Assembly: GCA_012960755.1 (NCBI GenBank)
Contig: DUAT01000119.1
Coordinates: forward strand, 1 to 64,000
DNA length: 64,000 nucleotides
Direction of reading: 5' to 3'
DNA from: Gammaproteobacteria bacterium
GTDB taxonomy: Bacteria; Pseudomonadota; Gammaproteobacteria; Pseudomonadales; Azotimanducaceae_A
Below the pieces are notes generated by a model. It was not told the origin of the DNA and ran no database searches. It saw only the letters and a program-made list of their open reading frames with translations. Of the stretch, positions 51,020 through 59,301 are shown piece by piece. The translations under genes and the position numbers were made by a program. Each line of letters opens with the position of its first letter. Positions within the stretch are counted from its first letter, which is position 1.

Positions 51020-52201
51020 ATGGCGAACTATGAAGGCGTGATTTTCGACGCCGACAATCATTACTATGAAGCACGCGATGCCTTTACACGCCATGTCCCG
51101 AAAAAGATGCATGCTCGCTGCGTGCAATGGGTAACGATGGCAAACGGCCGTGAGTTCCACGTCATTGGCGGCAAAATTGACGCAAGCGGTAATCCGACCT
51201 TCAACCCGATTTCGAAACCTGGTGTGTTGCGAGAGCTTTTCCGTGGTAACCCCAATGACACTACCAGCATCGATCTTATACGTTCCTCTCTGGAGCCAAT
51301 GCCACCAGAATACATGGACCGTGACTCACGCATTGCACGCCTCGATGAGCAAGGCCTGCAAGCTGCCTGGTTGTTCCCGACGCAGGGCGTTCTTTATGAG
51401 GAACCTCTGAAGAAGGACGTCGACGCTGTGTGCGCACTGTATGCCGGATTCAATCAGTGGCTTTATGAGGACTGGGGATTCAATTATAAAGATCGGCTCT
51501 TTGCCGCACCCTATATTTCTCTGGCGGACGTGAACTGGGCTTGTGAACAACTGGAACTGGCTCTGTCACGCGATGCAAGGATGGTTGTGATGCGTCCCTC
51601 TGCTGTCTATACGCGTGGCGGGCCACGCAACCCGGGTGCGAAAGAATTCGATCCTTTTTGGGCACGTGTCAATGAGGCTGGCATTACTGTTGTGACTCAC
51701 ATAGGTGCAACCAGACACGATAGCAATGGTTACGATACCAAGAAAATCGATGTGCTCAGTATGGCGCCGCGGCCGAGTGTGACCAATTTCCATCGCTCGC
51801 GAAACATCAATGATTTCCTCGCCAGTCTGGTATTTGACAGGTTATTTGAGCGCTTTCCAAATGTCCGGATTGCCTCGGTCGAAAACGGCTCTGAGTTTCT
51901 GGGGGATCTCTTAAGGACTTTCGATCGGACCAAGGAACGCATGCGCCACTATTTTGCCGAGGATCCGGCGGACAGCTTTCGCCAGCATGTGTGGATTAAT
52001 CCTTTTTGGGAAGATGATATCTGCGAAGTGATTGATCACATGGGTCCCGATCGCGTGATTGTAGGGTCTGATTGGCCGCACATGGAAGGATTGGCAAATC
52101 CCAGTGACATTTTGCTTGAAATGGACGCCATCCAGATCATCGATCAGGAGAAACTTCTGTACAAAAATGTCGAAGGGCTGAATCAACATCATCCCATCTA
52201 G
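51020..52201 (+). CDS. amidohydrolase-family TIM-barrel protein (DADNHYYE type, copy B)
   Basis: 393-aa paralogue of the gene at 48389. Shared landmarks: FDADNHYYEARDAFTRHVPKKM, MPPEYMDRDSRIARLDEQGLQAAWLFPTQGVLYEEP, HVWINPFWEDDICEV and VGSDWPHMEG. Differences cluster in the region 195-260 (for example DSNGYDTKKIDVLSM), so substrate pockets may differ. AAAGGAGCTC gives a strong ribosome site. It is downstream of the CYP153 gene and probably on one transcript. The pairing of a P450 with this hydrolase type suggests hydroxylation followed by hydrolysis or C-C cleavage of the same compound; this is inference. Confidence 0.87.
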   Translation: MANYEGVIFDADNHYYEARDAFTRHVPKKMHARCVQWVTMANGREFHVIGGKIDASGNPTFNPISKPGVLRELFRGNPNDTTSIDLIRSSLEPMPPEYMDRDSRIARLDEQGLQAAWLFPTQGVLYEEPLKKDVDAVCALYAGFNQWLYEDWGFNYKDRLFAAPYISLADVNWACEQLELALSRDARMVVMRPSAVYTRGGPRNPGAKEFDPFWARVNEAGITVVTHIGATRHDSNGYDTKKIDVLSMAPRPSVTNFHRSRNINDFLASLVFDRLFERFPNVRIASVENGSEFLGDLLRTFDRTKERMRHYFAEDPADSFRQHVWINPFWEDDICEVIDHMGPDRVIVGSDWPHMEGLANPSDILLEMDAIQIIDQEKLLYKNVEGLNQHHPI

Positions 52202-52255
52202 ATCAATTCAACCCGTTAGCTCGTTTTTGATCTGATGTGATCTTGGTGAGTTCGG

Positions 52256-53065
52256 TTACCGGCCAGTGAACACAGGTTTGCGTTTTTCGAATATTGCCCG
52301 CACGGCTTCTTTACCATCGTCACTCGCCAATCCCCGACCCGTGTAGCGCAGTTCATCCCGCACTAATGCTTCGAGGTCCGCAGGCAATCCAACTTGTGTC
52401 ACCAGGTGTTTGGTTTGACGAGCTGCAAGTGGTGCAACCTCGGCAATCTTCGTGCAGTATGCAAGGAACGCCTGCGAGAACTCCTCGGCGGCAACAACCT
52501 CCCCGACCAAGCCGATGGTATGGGCTGTCTTGGCGTCGATCATGTCCTGCTCGAGCAGAAAACGCATCGCTCCCTCATGCCCCAGCGCTTGCGTTAAAGT
52601 CCAGGTAAGACCGCAATCCGGTGACGTGCCAGCGCGTGCATAGCCGGGATGGAAACGTGCTTCAGAACTGGCCATTCGGATATCGCAGCACATGGCCAGC
52701 GCCAAGCCAGCGCCAATAGCGATACCGTTAACGCCCGCGATAACAGGTTTCTCGCAAAGGACTCGGATACCCGTTACCAATTGGACAACCAGGTCCACGG
52801 TTTCACTACCGGATTCGCGCTTGGCATCCCCAGCTTTGCGCGGGCTGAGATCTGCTCCGGCACAAAAAGCGTCTCCGGCCCCGGTGATGCCAATCACTCT
52901 GATCGCATCGTCCTGGGAGGCAGCTTCGATAGCACGCACAATCTCCCGGGTGACGGTGTTTGATAGTGCATTCTTTTTAGCGGGGCGATTCAATCGCAAG
53001 AGTCGAACACCTTCAACGGTTTCTTCCAGCAGCACTGGCTCTGCTCTACCTGTGTCATTACTCAT
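52256..53065 (-). CDS. enoyl-CoA hydratase/isomerase family protein
   Basis: 269-aa crotonase-fold enzyme. Seen: RLLRLNRPAKKNALSNTV, the oxyanion region AFCAGADLSPRKAG, GIAIGAGLALAMCCDIRMASSEARF, and ARAGTSPDCGLTWTLTQALG with Asp in the position where hydratases have the second catalytic Glu. Isomerase or hydratase activity on an unsaturated acyl-CoA is expected. It is convergent with amidohydrolase B. A sequence matching the GntR-cluster operator motif lies 75 bp upstream of its ATG (53141-53160). Confidence 0.92.
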   Translation of the reverse strand: MSNDTGRAEPVLLEETVEGVRLLRLNRPAKKNALSNTVTREIVRAIEAASQDDAIRVIGITGAGDAFCAGADLSPRKAGDAKRESGSETVDLVVQLVTGIRVLCEKPVIAGVNGIAIGAGLALAMCCDIRMASSEARFHPGYARAGTSPDCGLTWTLTQALGHEGAMRFLLEQDMIDAKTAHTIGLVGEVVAAEEFSQAFLAYCTKIAEVAPLAARQTKHLVTQVGLPADLEALVRDELRYTGRGLASDDGKEAVRAIFEKRKPVFTGR

Positions 53066-53140
53066 CTGGGTTTCCTCTCGTGTCTGAACTTACCCGAATA
53101 TCGAAGAATAACGTCAATGTGATCAGCGAGTAATGTGAAG

Positions 53141-53160
53141 TTAACTAGTATCATGGTTAG
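53141..53160. promoter_or_regulatory. candidate operator upstream of enoyl-CoA hydratase
   Basis: TTAACTAGTATCATGGTTAG has TAAC/GTTA ends. On the minus strand it reads AACCATGATACTAGTTAA, the third occurrence of the TGATACT motif found near the GntR gene (48342) and upstream of the P450 (49614). It is placed to regulate the hydratase gene. Confidence 0.55.
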
Positions 53161-53193
53161 GATACAGGGTCTGGACGTCGCTGTCGAAGTCAC

Positions 53194-54792
53194 TCAGTTA
53201 CTTACACCGCGAACACGAGCACGAGAAAAAATTACCGTTGGATAACGTACCACCTTTGTTAGACGATTATCCTGGACATACACCCACGCGGATTCCTGGG
53301 TGGGGATTATGGGCACCTGATCGTAGAGTATTTGCTGCATCTCACCGAAGGATCGCATGCGGACACTCTGGTCAGCGGTTGAACTGGTTTTTTTGAAAAG
53401 AGCGTCGTAGTGCTCGTAATCAAATTGCATATAGTTAAATGGGCTGGTCGATGTAAAGATACTGGCGAAGAAGACGGGGTCCGTCAGGGTTCCGGCGCAG
53501 AAGCCAGATCGTGCCAGGTCAAACTCGCCGTTGTTAAATTTAACCAGGGATTGTTTGAACGTCTGTTTGTCGACTTTGATATCGAGATCAAGCGCATTGA
53601 TCAATTGAGACTGGACGAACTCAGCTTCTATCTGTCGGGTTTCATTCACCAGCATTACCAGAGGTGGGAACTGTTCTATACCCATTTCTTTTTTTGCTTC
53701 GGAAAGTAAAATTCTCGCCTTGCCGACATTGTATTCTATGGCTTGTGCCGGGTACTCCTTCTGAAAGGATTCTGTTTCTCCGCGCATTCGATCAGTAAAG
53801 ATACTGTCAACAAGACGAGTACCAGGAATACCCACGATCTTGTAAACATAGGTCTCTCGATCCAGTGCAAGGCGAATTGCTTGCCGCAGCTTAAGGTTGG
53901 TCATTGGTGACCCGGGTTTGAGGTTGAGCATGATCCAACTTAAGCAGTTGGTTGGTGCCTTGCGAATTCTCAGTTTGGTTTCCAAGGTATCTGCGAGTAT
54001 CTCTTCGTTCAGCCTGAGAGCAGCAAGTTCCTCACTTTTGTAGAGGTTTAGCAACGAGCGCATGTCCGAGGTGATATAACCAAAATTTATCGCCTTCAAA
54101 CGGATGTTTTCCCTGTCCCAATAATCTGGATTCTTACGGAGTTCCAAAGATGAACTATGCACCCAATTGTGAAGTATAAAAGGGCCGTTAAACAGCAGGT
54201 TCTTCGCATCGGCTCCGTAACGACCCCCTTGTGCTTCGATGAAGTCCCGCCGTAAAGGCCGATACTCCCGACTACTCAGCACAGTCAGAAAATAAGGAGC
54301 TGGTTGGCTCATCCGCACTCTGAACTCCCGGTCGCTCACTGCAGTGACAGCCAGGGAGTCCACGGGCTTTTTGCCATCAAGAATGTCCTGGGCGTTTTCG
54401 ATCAGGTAAGCAAAGACCGTCGACCCACCTGCGCCGGTTTTCGGATCGACCAGACGTTTGAATGAATACACAAAGTCTGATGCGGTGACGGGTTTACCAT
54501 CACTCCAGAACGCTTCCCTTAGATAGAAGGTCACCTCAAGATCATTGATCTCCCAGCGTTCCGCCATGCCCGGATCCACCCCACCTTTGCGGTTCGACAC
54601 AACCAGCCCCTCAGTGACCAGATCAAGGACAAATCCACTGACGGTATCGGTCGACAGTGTGCTGTCGAGGTTCGGTGGCTCAGTTGTCAGACTGAGAGCA
54701 ATGGTCGCGTTTTCAACATCGACGCCTTTGGCGAACAGGGTGTATGACGCTGAGCAAAGCGATATCAGCAATACGATGGTCGTTGTCTTCAT
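53194..54792 (-). CDS. peptide/oligopeptide-type ABC solute-binding protein (SBP family 5)
   Basis: 532-aa periplasmic binding protein of the OppA/DppA family. ATG 54792 is preferred: it follows the phosphoesterase stop by 10 bp and opens directly on the signal peptide MKTTTIVLLISLCSASYTLFA. Seen: ALSLTTEPPNLDSTLSTDTVSG, GLVVSNRKGGVDPGMAERWE, TFYLREAFWSDGKPVTASDFVYSFKRLVDPKTG and the ALDRETY helix, all family hallmarks. No cognate ABC permease or ATPase genes are adjacent, so it is an orphan here. It is the last gene of a leftward run. Confidence 0.9.
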   Translation of the reverse strand: MKTTTIVLLISLCSASYTLFAKGVDVENATIALSLTTEPPNLDSTLSTDTVSGFVLDLVTEGLVVSNRKGGVDPGMAERWEINDLEVTFYLREAFWSDGKPVTASDFVYSFKRLVDPKTGAGGSTVFAYLIENAQDILDGKKPVDSLAVTAVSDREFRVRMSQPAPYFLTVLSSREYRPLRRDFIEAQGGRYGADAKNLLFNGPFILHNWVHSSSLELRKNPDYWDRENIRLKAINFGYITSDMRSLLNLYKSEELAALRLNEEILADTLETKLRIRKAPTNCLSWIMLNLKPGSPMTNLKLRQAIRLALDRETYVYKIVGIPGTRLVDSIFTDRMRGETESFQKEYPAQAIEYNVGKARILLSEAKKEMGIEQFPPLVMLVNETRQIEAEFVQSQLINALDLDIKVDKQTFKQSLVKFNNGEFDLARSGFCAGTLTDPVFFASIFTSTSPFNYMQFDYEHYDALFKKTSSTADQSVRMRSFGEMQQILYDQVPIIPTQESAWVYVQDNRLTKVVRYPTVIFSRARVRGVSN

Positions 54793-54802
54793 TTTGTGAA
54801 CT

Positions 54803-55822
54803 CTAATCATTACAGACCACAAAACACCGATCAGATAAGTCACCCAATGCATAGTCATGATAAGAACCCTGATACATTACTTTGGTTTTCTCGGACCACT
54901 GAAGGGCAGCAGGGTGGCTGATGCGGTGGTTTATCTGCAATATGCCCTGCTCAAATACCTGGTACTCAGCCCACATACCCGGGAAATCCTTAACACAGGC
55001 GACTTCCACCCAGGGCACCGTTTTTGTCTGTGGAAAATAACGAACACGATTGCGATGGGTGTGGCCGGAAAAGTATCCCTTTATTGCAGAACGTTCCGCC
55101 ACCAGGCCAATCAATTTTTCAGATTCATCGGGCTGAATGCCAAAGTAGTCCTTCGACCGATAAGGTGTCGCCGGATCCCAGATTTGATGATGCCCAAAAA
55201 CTAAAACGGGGACCGTCACATCTCGCGTGAGATCCCCCAACCACTCGATATCTTCATCATAGACAGTACCACCTGTTAAACCAGGGCACACGGTGTCGAT
55301 CATCAATAGCAACGCACCCTCAAGTTCAATCTTGATTCGTTTTTGTGTTTGTATAACGGGCTCTCGATAAGCTTCATGATTACCACGAACGTGATGTAAC
55401 CGATCACCAAAAGCATGCCCATAGAATTTCAGGAACTGTTCGTACTGCTCTGCTGTCCCGTCGCAGGTAAGATCGCCTTTTACCAGAATTGCATCGGCGG
55501 CAATTGCACCTATTTCATCAATAGCGGCTGCGTTCATCATTTCGGGGTACGGTTGGTCGCCATCATCAGCGGTGAATATTGGGCCCGTACCAGCACTGCT
55601 GTCGCCGCCGCAACTTACCTCCCCGAAATGAACATCGTTGACCGTCGCGAAACCTGATAAGCGGTTCCCGAGAGATGGCAACGTTTCAAATTTGAGTCCG
55701 TGAGCTTCAACCTGGGTTCCCGGATTCAGGTTTTCAATTCGATGTTCAACACCATCCAGATGGAAAGCGGCATGGTCCTGGCTAACAGTCGTCAGTTTCA
55801 TATTTAAAATGGCTTGCGGCAT
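54803..55822 (-). CDS. metallophosphoesterase with N-terminal beta domain
   Basis: 339-aa protein. ATG 55822 (MPQAILNMKLTTVSQ) follows the enoyl-CoA hydratase stop by two bases and is preferred to the longer frame from 55933. A beta-rich N-terminal part (about 1-55) precedes the calcineurin-like metallophosphoesterase domain with VNDVHFGE, VKGDLTCDGT, VRGNHEAY, FGHHQIW and FSGHTHRNRVR, the complete metal ligand series. The order resembles 3',5'-cyclic-nucleotide or lipid phosphodiesterases. Its place between acyl-CoA genes and an oligopeptide-binding protein is odd. Confidence 0.85.
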   Translation of the reverse strand: MPQAILNMKLTTVSQDHAAFHLDGVEHRIENLNPGTQVEAHGLKFETLPSLGNRLSGFATVNDVHFGEVSCGGDSSAGTGPIFTADDGDQPYPEMMNAAAIDEIGAIAADAILVKGDLTCDGTAEQYEQFLKFYGHAFGDRLHHVRGNHEAYREPVIQTQKRIKIELEGALLLMIDTVCPGLTGGTVYDEDIEWLGDLTRDVTVPVLVFGHHQIWDPATPYRSKDYFGIQPDESEKLIGLVAERSAIKGYFSGHTHRNRVRYFPQTKTVPWVEVACVKDFPGMWAEYQVFEQGILQINHRISHPAALQWSEKTKVMYQGSYHDYALGDLSDRCFVVCND

Positions 55823-55824
55823 GG

Positions 55825-56589
55825 TTACGCGCCTTTCCAATTTGCCGCACGTTTTTCGATGAACGCTCTTGGGCCTTCCTGGTAATCTTCGGTTTTGGCA
55901 TTTCTCGCAAAAGCTTCGATGCTTGCCTGCCACAGCTCTTCATCCGATGCAGTGAAGGCATTAATCGCGACACCTCTGCTTTCCTGCACTGCAATTGGTG
56001 CCGCTGCAATCACCCTGTTCGTTAAGGCTATTGCGGAGTTCATTACTTCATTTTCGTCGACGACATAGTTAACCATTCCCAGCTGGTAGGCACGTTCTGC
56101 AGACAACGGATCTCCCGTCATAATCATTTCAAGTGCCGGAGCCATTCCAATCGTTCGGGGCAGACGAAACAAGCCACCGGCAGCCGCAACGAGAGACCGC
56201 TTTACCTCCGGCAATCCAAATTGCGTTTCGGACGAACAGACAATCATGTCACAGGCGAGCGCAATTTCAGTACCGCCTGCTAACGCGCTACCTTTTATTG
56301 CCGCAATCAACGGCTTGACCCGCTGGCGTTTAACCAGACCGGCAAAACCACCTTTTCTGGTACCCAGCTCGTTACCACGGCCAGCGGCAATCTCCTTCAG
56401 GTCGGCTCCTGCGCAGAATGCCGGGCCGTTAGCGGTCAGTATTGCCGCCCAAAGATCCGGATCACTTTCGTAATCATCAAGAATCTCTTCCATTCTTGAC
56501 GCCACCGCTCCGTTGACTGCATTCCTCGCTTCCGGTCTGTTAAGTGTGATGACAGCGTAGTTGTCATTTTTCTCGTATTCGATAACCAT
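55825..56589 (-). CDS. enoyl-CoA hydratase family protein
   Basis: 254-aa crotonase-fold enzyme. Seen: AVITLNRPEARNAVNGAV, the oxyanion region AFCAGADLKEIAAGRG, KGSALAGGTEIALACDMIVCSSETQFGLPEVKRSLVAAAGG with Glu in the EVKR segment (catalytic Glu position), and AYQLGMVNYVVDENEV. It is likely a true hydratase for short or medium enoyl-CoAs. It lies 37 bp below the thiolase-like gene and two bases before the phosphoesterase, so the group is co-translated. Confidence 0.92.
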   Translation of the reverse strand: MVIEYEKNDNYAVITLNRPEARNAVNGAVASRMEEILDDYESDPDLWAAILTANGPAFCAGADLKEIAAGRGNELGTRKGGFAGLVKRQRVKPLIAAIKGSALAGGTEIALACDMIVCSSETQFGLPEVKRSLVAAAGGLFRLPRTIGMAPALEMIMTGDPLSAERAYQLGMVNYVVDENEVMNSAIALTNRVIAAAPIAVQESRGVAINAFTASDEELWQASIEAFARNAKTEDYQEGPRAFIEKRAANWKGA

Positions 56590-56626
56590 TTTTGTACTCC
56601 AGTTATGTTTTCATCTCTTTTTTCAT

Positions 56627-58087
56627 TTAGGTTTTCATTGTAAAAAAATTTCTGTTCTCGGCCGCGTCATACTCTACTTTCCCACGTCGACCCGTGGGCT
56701 CTGCAACGAGAAAATTCTCAACGTCTGCTTTCGGGTTTCTGATGTTCGCAATCGTGCGTTCACCGCTGTCCATATCGGCAATAACAATCAAGTTTGAAGG
56801 AGAACCATCGCGGTGATATTCGACGGTGTATGCGCAGAGTGTTGCGTTCCCGTCGGCACATGGCATTACCCTTCTTGCTCGCTGATCCTGGCTTTCCCGA
56901 TATGACGTCGTGCCGGTTGCTGCCCCGGGAATGTGCGCAAATCCCGTCAGCACGGTTGCACTATGCTTTGTGTTTGCCATTCCAATGCCGGTCACCAAAA
57001 GACGCTGCCCGGGGTCGTGGCGCAGGCGCGTCAGTGCAGCAGACAGAGAGTGCAATACATAAGCGTTACCTGGCCCGCCTGCGAAAGCCAGCCCCCCCGT
57101 GAGAGAAAGTTGACGCTTATCGTCGGCGTCGGAACCCAGCGCTTGCAAAGCCAGTTCGATGGCGCTTGGGAAGCAGCTGTACAAATCCATTGCCGTAATG
57201 TCCTTCGAAGCCAAACCTGCTCTTTGCAGAGCAACTGATATTGCTTTACTCATCCCGGGACAGCTTGAAAGTGACTCACGCTCCAGGGGGTTCCAGATTT
57301 CTTCAGCACCTGCACCGCCTAAAATCGCAGCCGAATGTTGACGAACTTCCCTGGTAACGACAATGGCGGCACATTGATCAACGTCCATGATGGCGTTCAT
57401 TCTTTTGGTGTAAGGATGGACAATCATCCGGTTGTTTTCGGAGACTTCGAGCAACGAATCCATTGAAGGCGAATCCCGGAACCAGGCGTGAGGATTATCA
57501 GCCGCCACCCGCGCATTGGCTGCAAGTAGCGTCGCTGCGATTTCAGACTGCTCCTCCGTCGTCCGATTATTTGCCGCCCTAATAGCGTTCTCGATAAGCG
57601 GAAAAAGCTGCAGTGGCGCGTTGAGGCCATGGCGTCTTTCCAGCTCCGAAGAGAAAGGCGCCTGTCCCCGCATTGGGTCTACTTTAGTGCTGGTCTGGGG
57701 CCAGTCTGGCTCACGGCTTTGTTTTAACGCCCGTCGTCTCGTCTTCATTGATTCCGCACCGCAAATCACCGCGCAGTTAATTTCCCCGTCCGTAATTCGT
57801 TGGACGACTTTGTGCAATATATCTTGCGGAGAGGTACCGCCAGCAGGCACCCAGAGATGTTGTACATTTCCTGAAAGCTGCAACCTGGTCGCCACTTCCT
57901 TTCCAAGTTGTTCGTACGACCACGAAAGCGGTTCAACACAAGCGAGCAAATCCACCTCATTGAAGTCTTCTACACCTGCGTCTTTGAGAGCAGCAATTGC
58001 TGCGATGGCCATGGAATCAGCAGGATGCGGCGCGTCATTGCCGTCACGAAATGAGTGCTGTGCTCCACCTGAAATGTATGCGACCAA
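56627..58087 (-). CDS. thiolase-like protein without the N-terminal nucleophile Cys (TLP1-like)
   Basis: 486-aa thiolase-superfamily protein. It starts at TTG 58087 (GGAG about ten bases upstream). The region that carries the nucleophile Cys in thiolases reads LWVPAGGTSPQDILHK, with no Cys. An extra C-terminal stretch of about 85 residues (from ATLCAYTVEYHRDGSP) looks like the OB-like domain known from mycobacterial thiolase-like protein type 1. It may bind CoA esters without thiolysis, or act through another residue. It lies 37 bp upstream of an enoyl-CoA hydratase on the same strand. Catalytic role is open. Confidence 0.8.
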   Translation of the reverse strand: MVAYISGGAQHSFRDGNDAPHPADSMAIAAIAALKDAGVEDFNEVDLLACVEPLSWSYEQLGKEVATRLQLSGNVQHLWVPAGGTSPQDILHKVVQRITDGEINCAVICGAESMKTRRRALKQSREPDWPQTSTKVDPMRGQAPFSSELERRHGLNAPLQLFPLIENAIRAANNRTTEEQSEIAATLLAANARVAADNPHAWFRDSPSMDSLLEVSENNRMIVHPYTKRMNAIMDVDQCAAIVVTREVRQHSAAILGGAGAEEIWNPLERESLSSCPGMSKAISVALQRAGLASKDITAMDLYSCFPSAIELALQALGSDADDKRQLSLTGGLAFAGGPGNAYVLHSLSAALTRLRHDPGQRLLVTGIGMANTKHSATVLTGFAHIPGAATGTTSYRESQDQRARRVMPCADGNATLCAYTVEYHRDGSPSNLIVIADMDSGERTIANIRNPKADVENFLVAEPTGRRGKVEYDAAENRNFFTMKT

Positions 58088-58276
58088 AATTTAACTCCTG
58101 CCGGGTTGTGATTCGCAGGGTTTTTTTGATCTCGCGACTAAAGTTGTCGGGCAATCGAACCACTTCACCTGCCAGTTCAACTAACTTGAATACCATAGCC
58201 AAATGACAAAAACAATTAGAAACAATCAGGGTCAGCGTATGCAGTGGCCAAGCGAACTTGCCTGCGGGAAGCCCCG

Positions 58277-59194
58277 TTATTTTGTCGACTTGATGCAGTG
58301 GATAGTCTCGTCAGCCGCGCGGTCTAAAAATACTGTCGTTCGCTCTCGCCGCCTGGCTTCAATTTCGGGTGTCAGCTGCCAGTTGTGCATGGTCGCAAGC
58401 GCAGAGATCGCGACGTAAACGTCCCACAATGGCAGGTCTGTAACATCCACTTTCGAGTTCGCCAGATACTGTGCGGTGAACGCCTCCATTGCCTGTTGGC
58501 CGTACAGCACCATTAATTCTGCACGACAACACGCCAGGTCTGAGACTGCCGTGCCCAGGGTTGCATCTTCCCAGTCAATAACTGCTGCGATCCGATTTTC
58601 CGTCCACAGCACATTGCCGGGCCAGAAATCACCGTGGAGCAGGGAGTCTCTGGCTGACACGGTTTCCCAGGATGAGACGGCAGCACGCAGGGGTGCCCAG
58701 GAACTTGTCTGGGGTAAATACTCAAGTGCACCGCTAACAGGGTCTTCAAGTCGCGACAGGGGCGGTAGAGTTAACGCCTCAATATCAAGGCTGTGCAGGT
58801 GGGAAAGAAAAGCAGCGAGTTGGCGAAGGGTGACAGGCAGTTGGCTGTCAGGAATATCAGTCGTGCCATCGACCATCGCCATGACAAGATACGGTGATGG
58901 CAACACGGACGCCGAGACATCGAGAAATAGTGGCTCCGGCACAGGCAGACCCATCTGAAACAGGGATGTGAGCAACGCAAACTCAGTGGTTGTGGCATCG
59001 TCTTGATGAGACTTCCACTGGGCGTTACCGTGGCGACGCACAACTATCTGCCTGTGTGCTTGCCCAGGCAGTTCAAGTTCTAGTGCGTCGATCTGCGCAG
59101 AAACACCGCCCGTGAGGGGCCAGTGTCGAACCAGCCTGGCGTTAGGGTCGATATGTTCTGCGACACGCTGGAAAGCCAGATCAGTATCGTTCAT
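58277..59194 (-). CDS. phosphotransferase (APH/choline-kinase fold) family protein
   Basis: 305-aa kinase-like protein of the aminoglycoside phosphotransferase/ACAD10-like group. Seen: RQIVVRRHG (nucleotide-binding Lys replaced by Arg), LLHGDFWPGNVLWTENRIAAVIDWEDATLGTAVSDLA with the catalytic HGDxxxxN and metal IDWE motifs. Members in this context are often linked to acyl-CoA dehydrogenases, phosphorylating hydroxyacyl-CoA, so a metabolic role is more likely than antibiotic resistance. It starts the leftward run, 189 bp before the thiolase-like gene. Confidence 0.88.
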   Translation of the reverse strand: MNDTDLAFQRVAEHIDPNARLVRHWPLTGGVSAQIDALELELPGQAHRQIVVRRHGNAQWKSHQDDATTTEFALLTSLFQMGLPVPEPLFLDVSASVLPSPYLVMAMVDGTTDIPDSQLPVTLRQLAAFLSHLHSLDIEALTLPPLSRLEDPVSGALEYLPQTSSWAPLRAAVSSWETVSARDSLLHGDFWPGNVLWTENRIAAVIDWEDATLGTAVSDLACCRAELMVLYGQQAMEAFTAQYLANSKVDVTDLPLWDVYVAISALATMHNWQLTPEIEARRRERTTVFLDRAADETIHCIKSTK

Positions 59195-59256
59195 TGAGAT
59201 CCCGTGAATGATCAGTGTATGCGATTGTGAACAATTCGAGTCAGGATATAATGGTA

Positions 59257-59296
59257 CTTACTTAACGTCAAAACGTAGGTAGCGTTGAGTTGGAAG
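59257..59296 (+). repeat. 40-bp dispersed repeat, copy 2
   Basis: The segment matches the minus strand of 30348-30387 at 38 of 40 positions and ends five bases before the start codon at 59302, carrying the ribosome-site region. It is therefore the 5' leader of the exported-protein gene, while the 30-kb copy has lost its gene. Confidence 0.7.
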
Positions 59297-59301
59297 AGGG
59301 C

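Noticed and set aside
58277..59194. Aminoglycoside resistance phosphotransferase
   Set aside because: The acyl-CoA gene context and family pattern fit the metabolic ACAD10-like group better.
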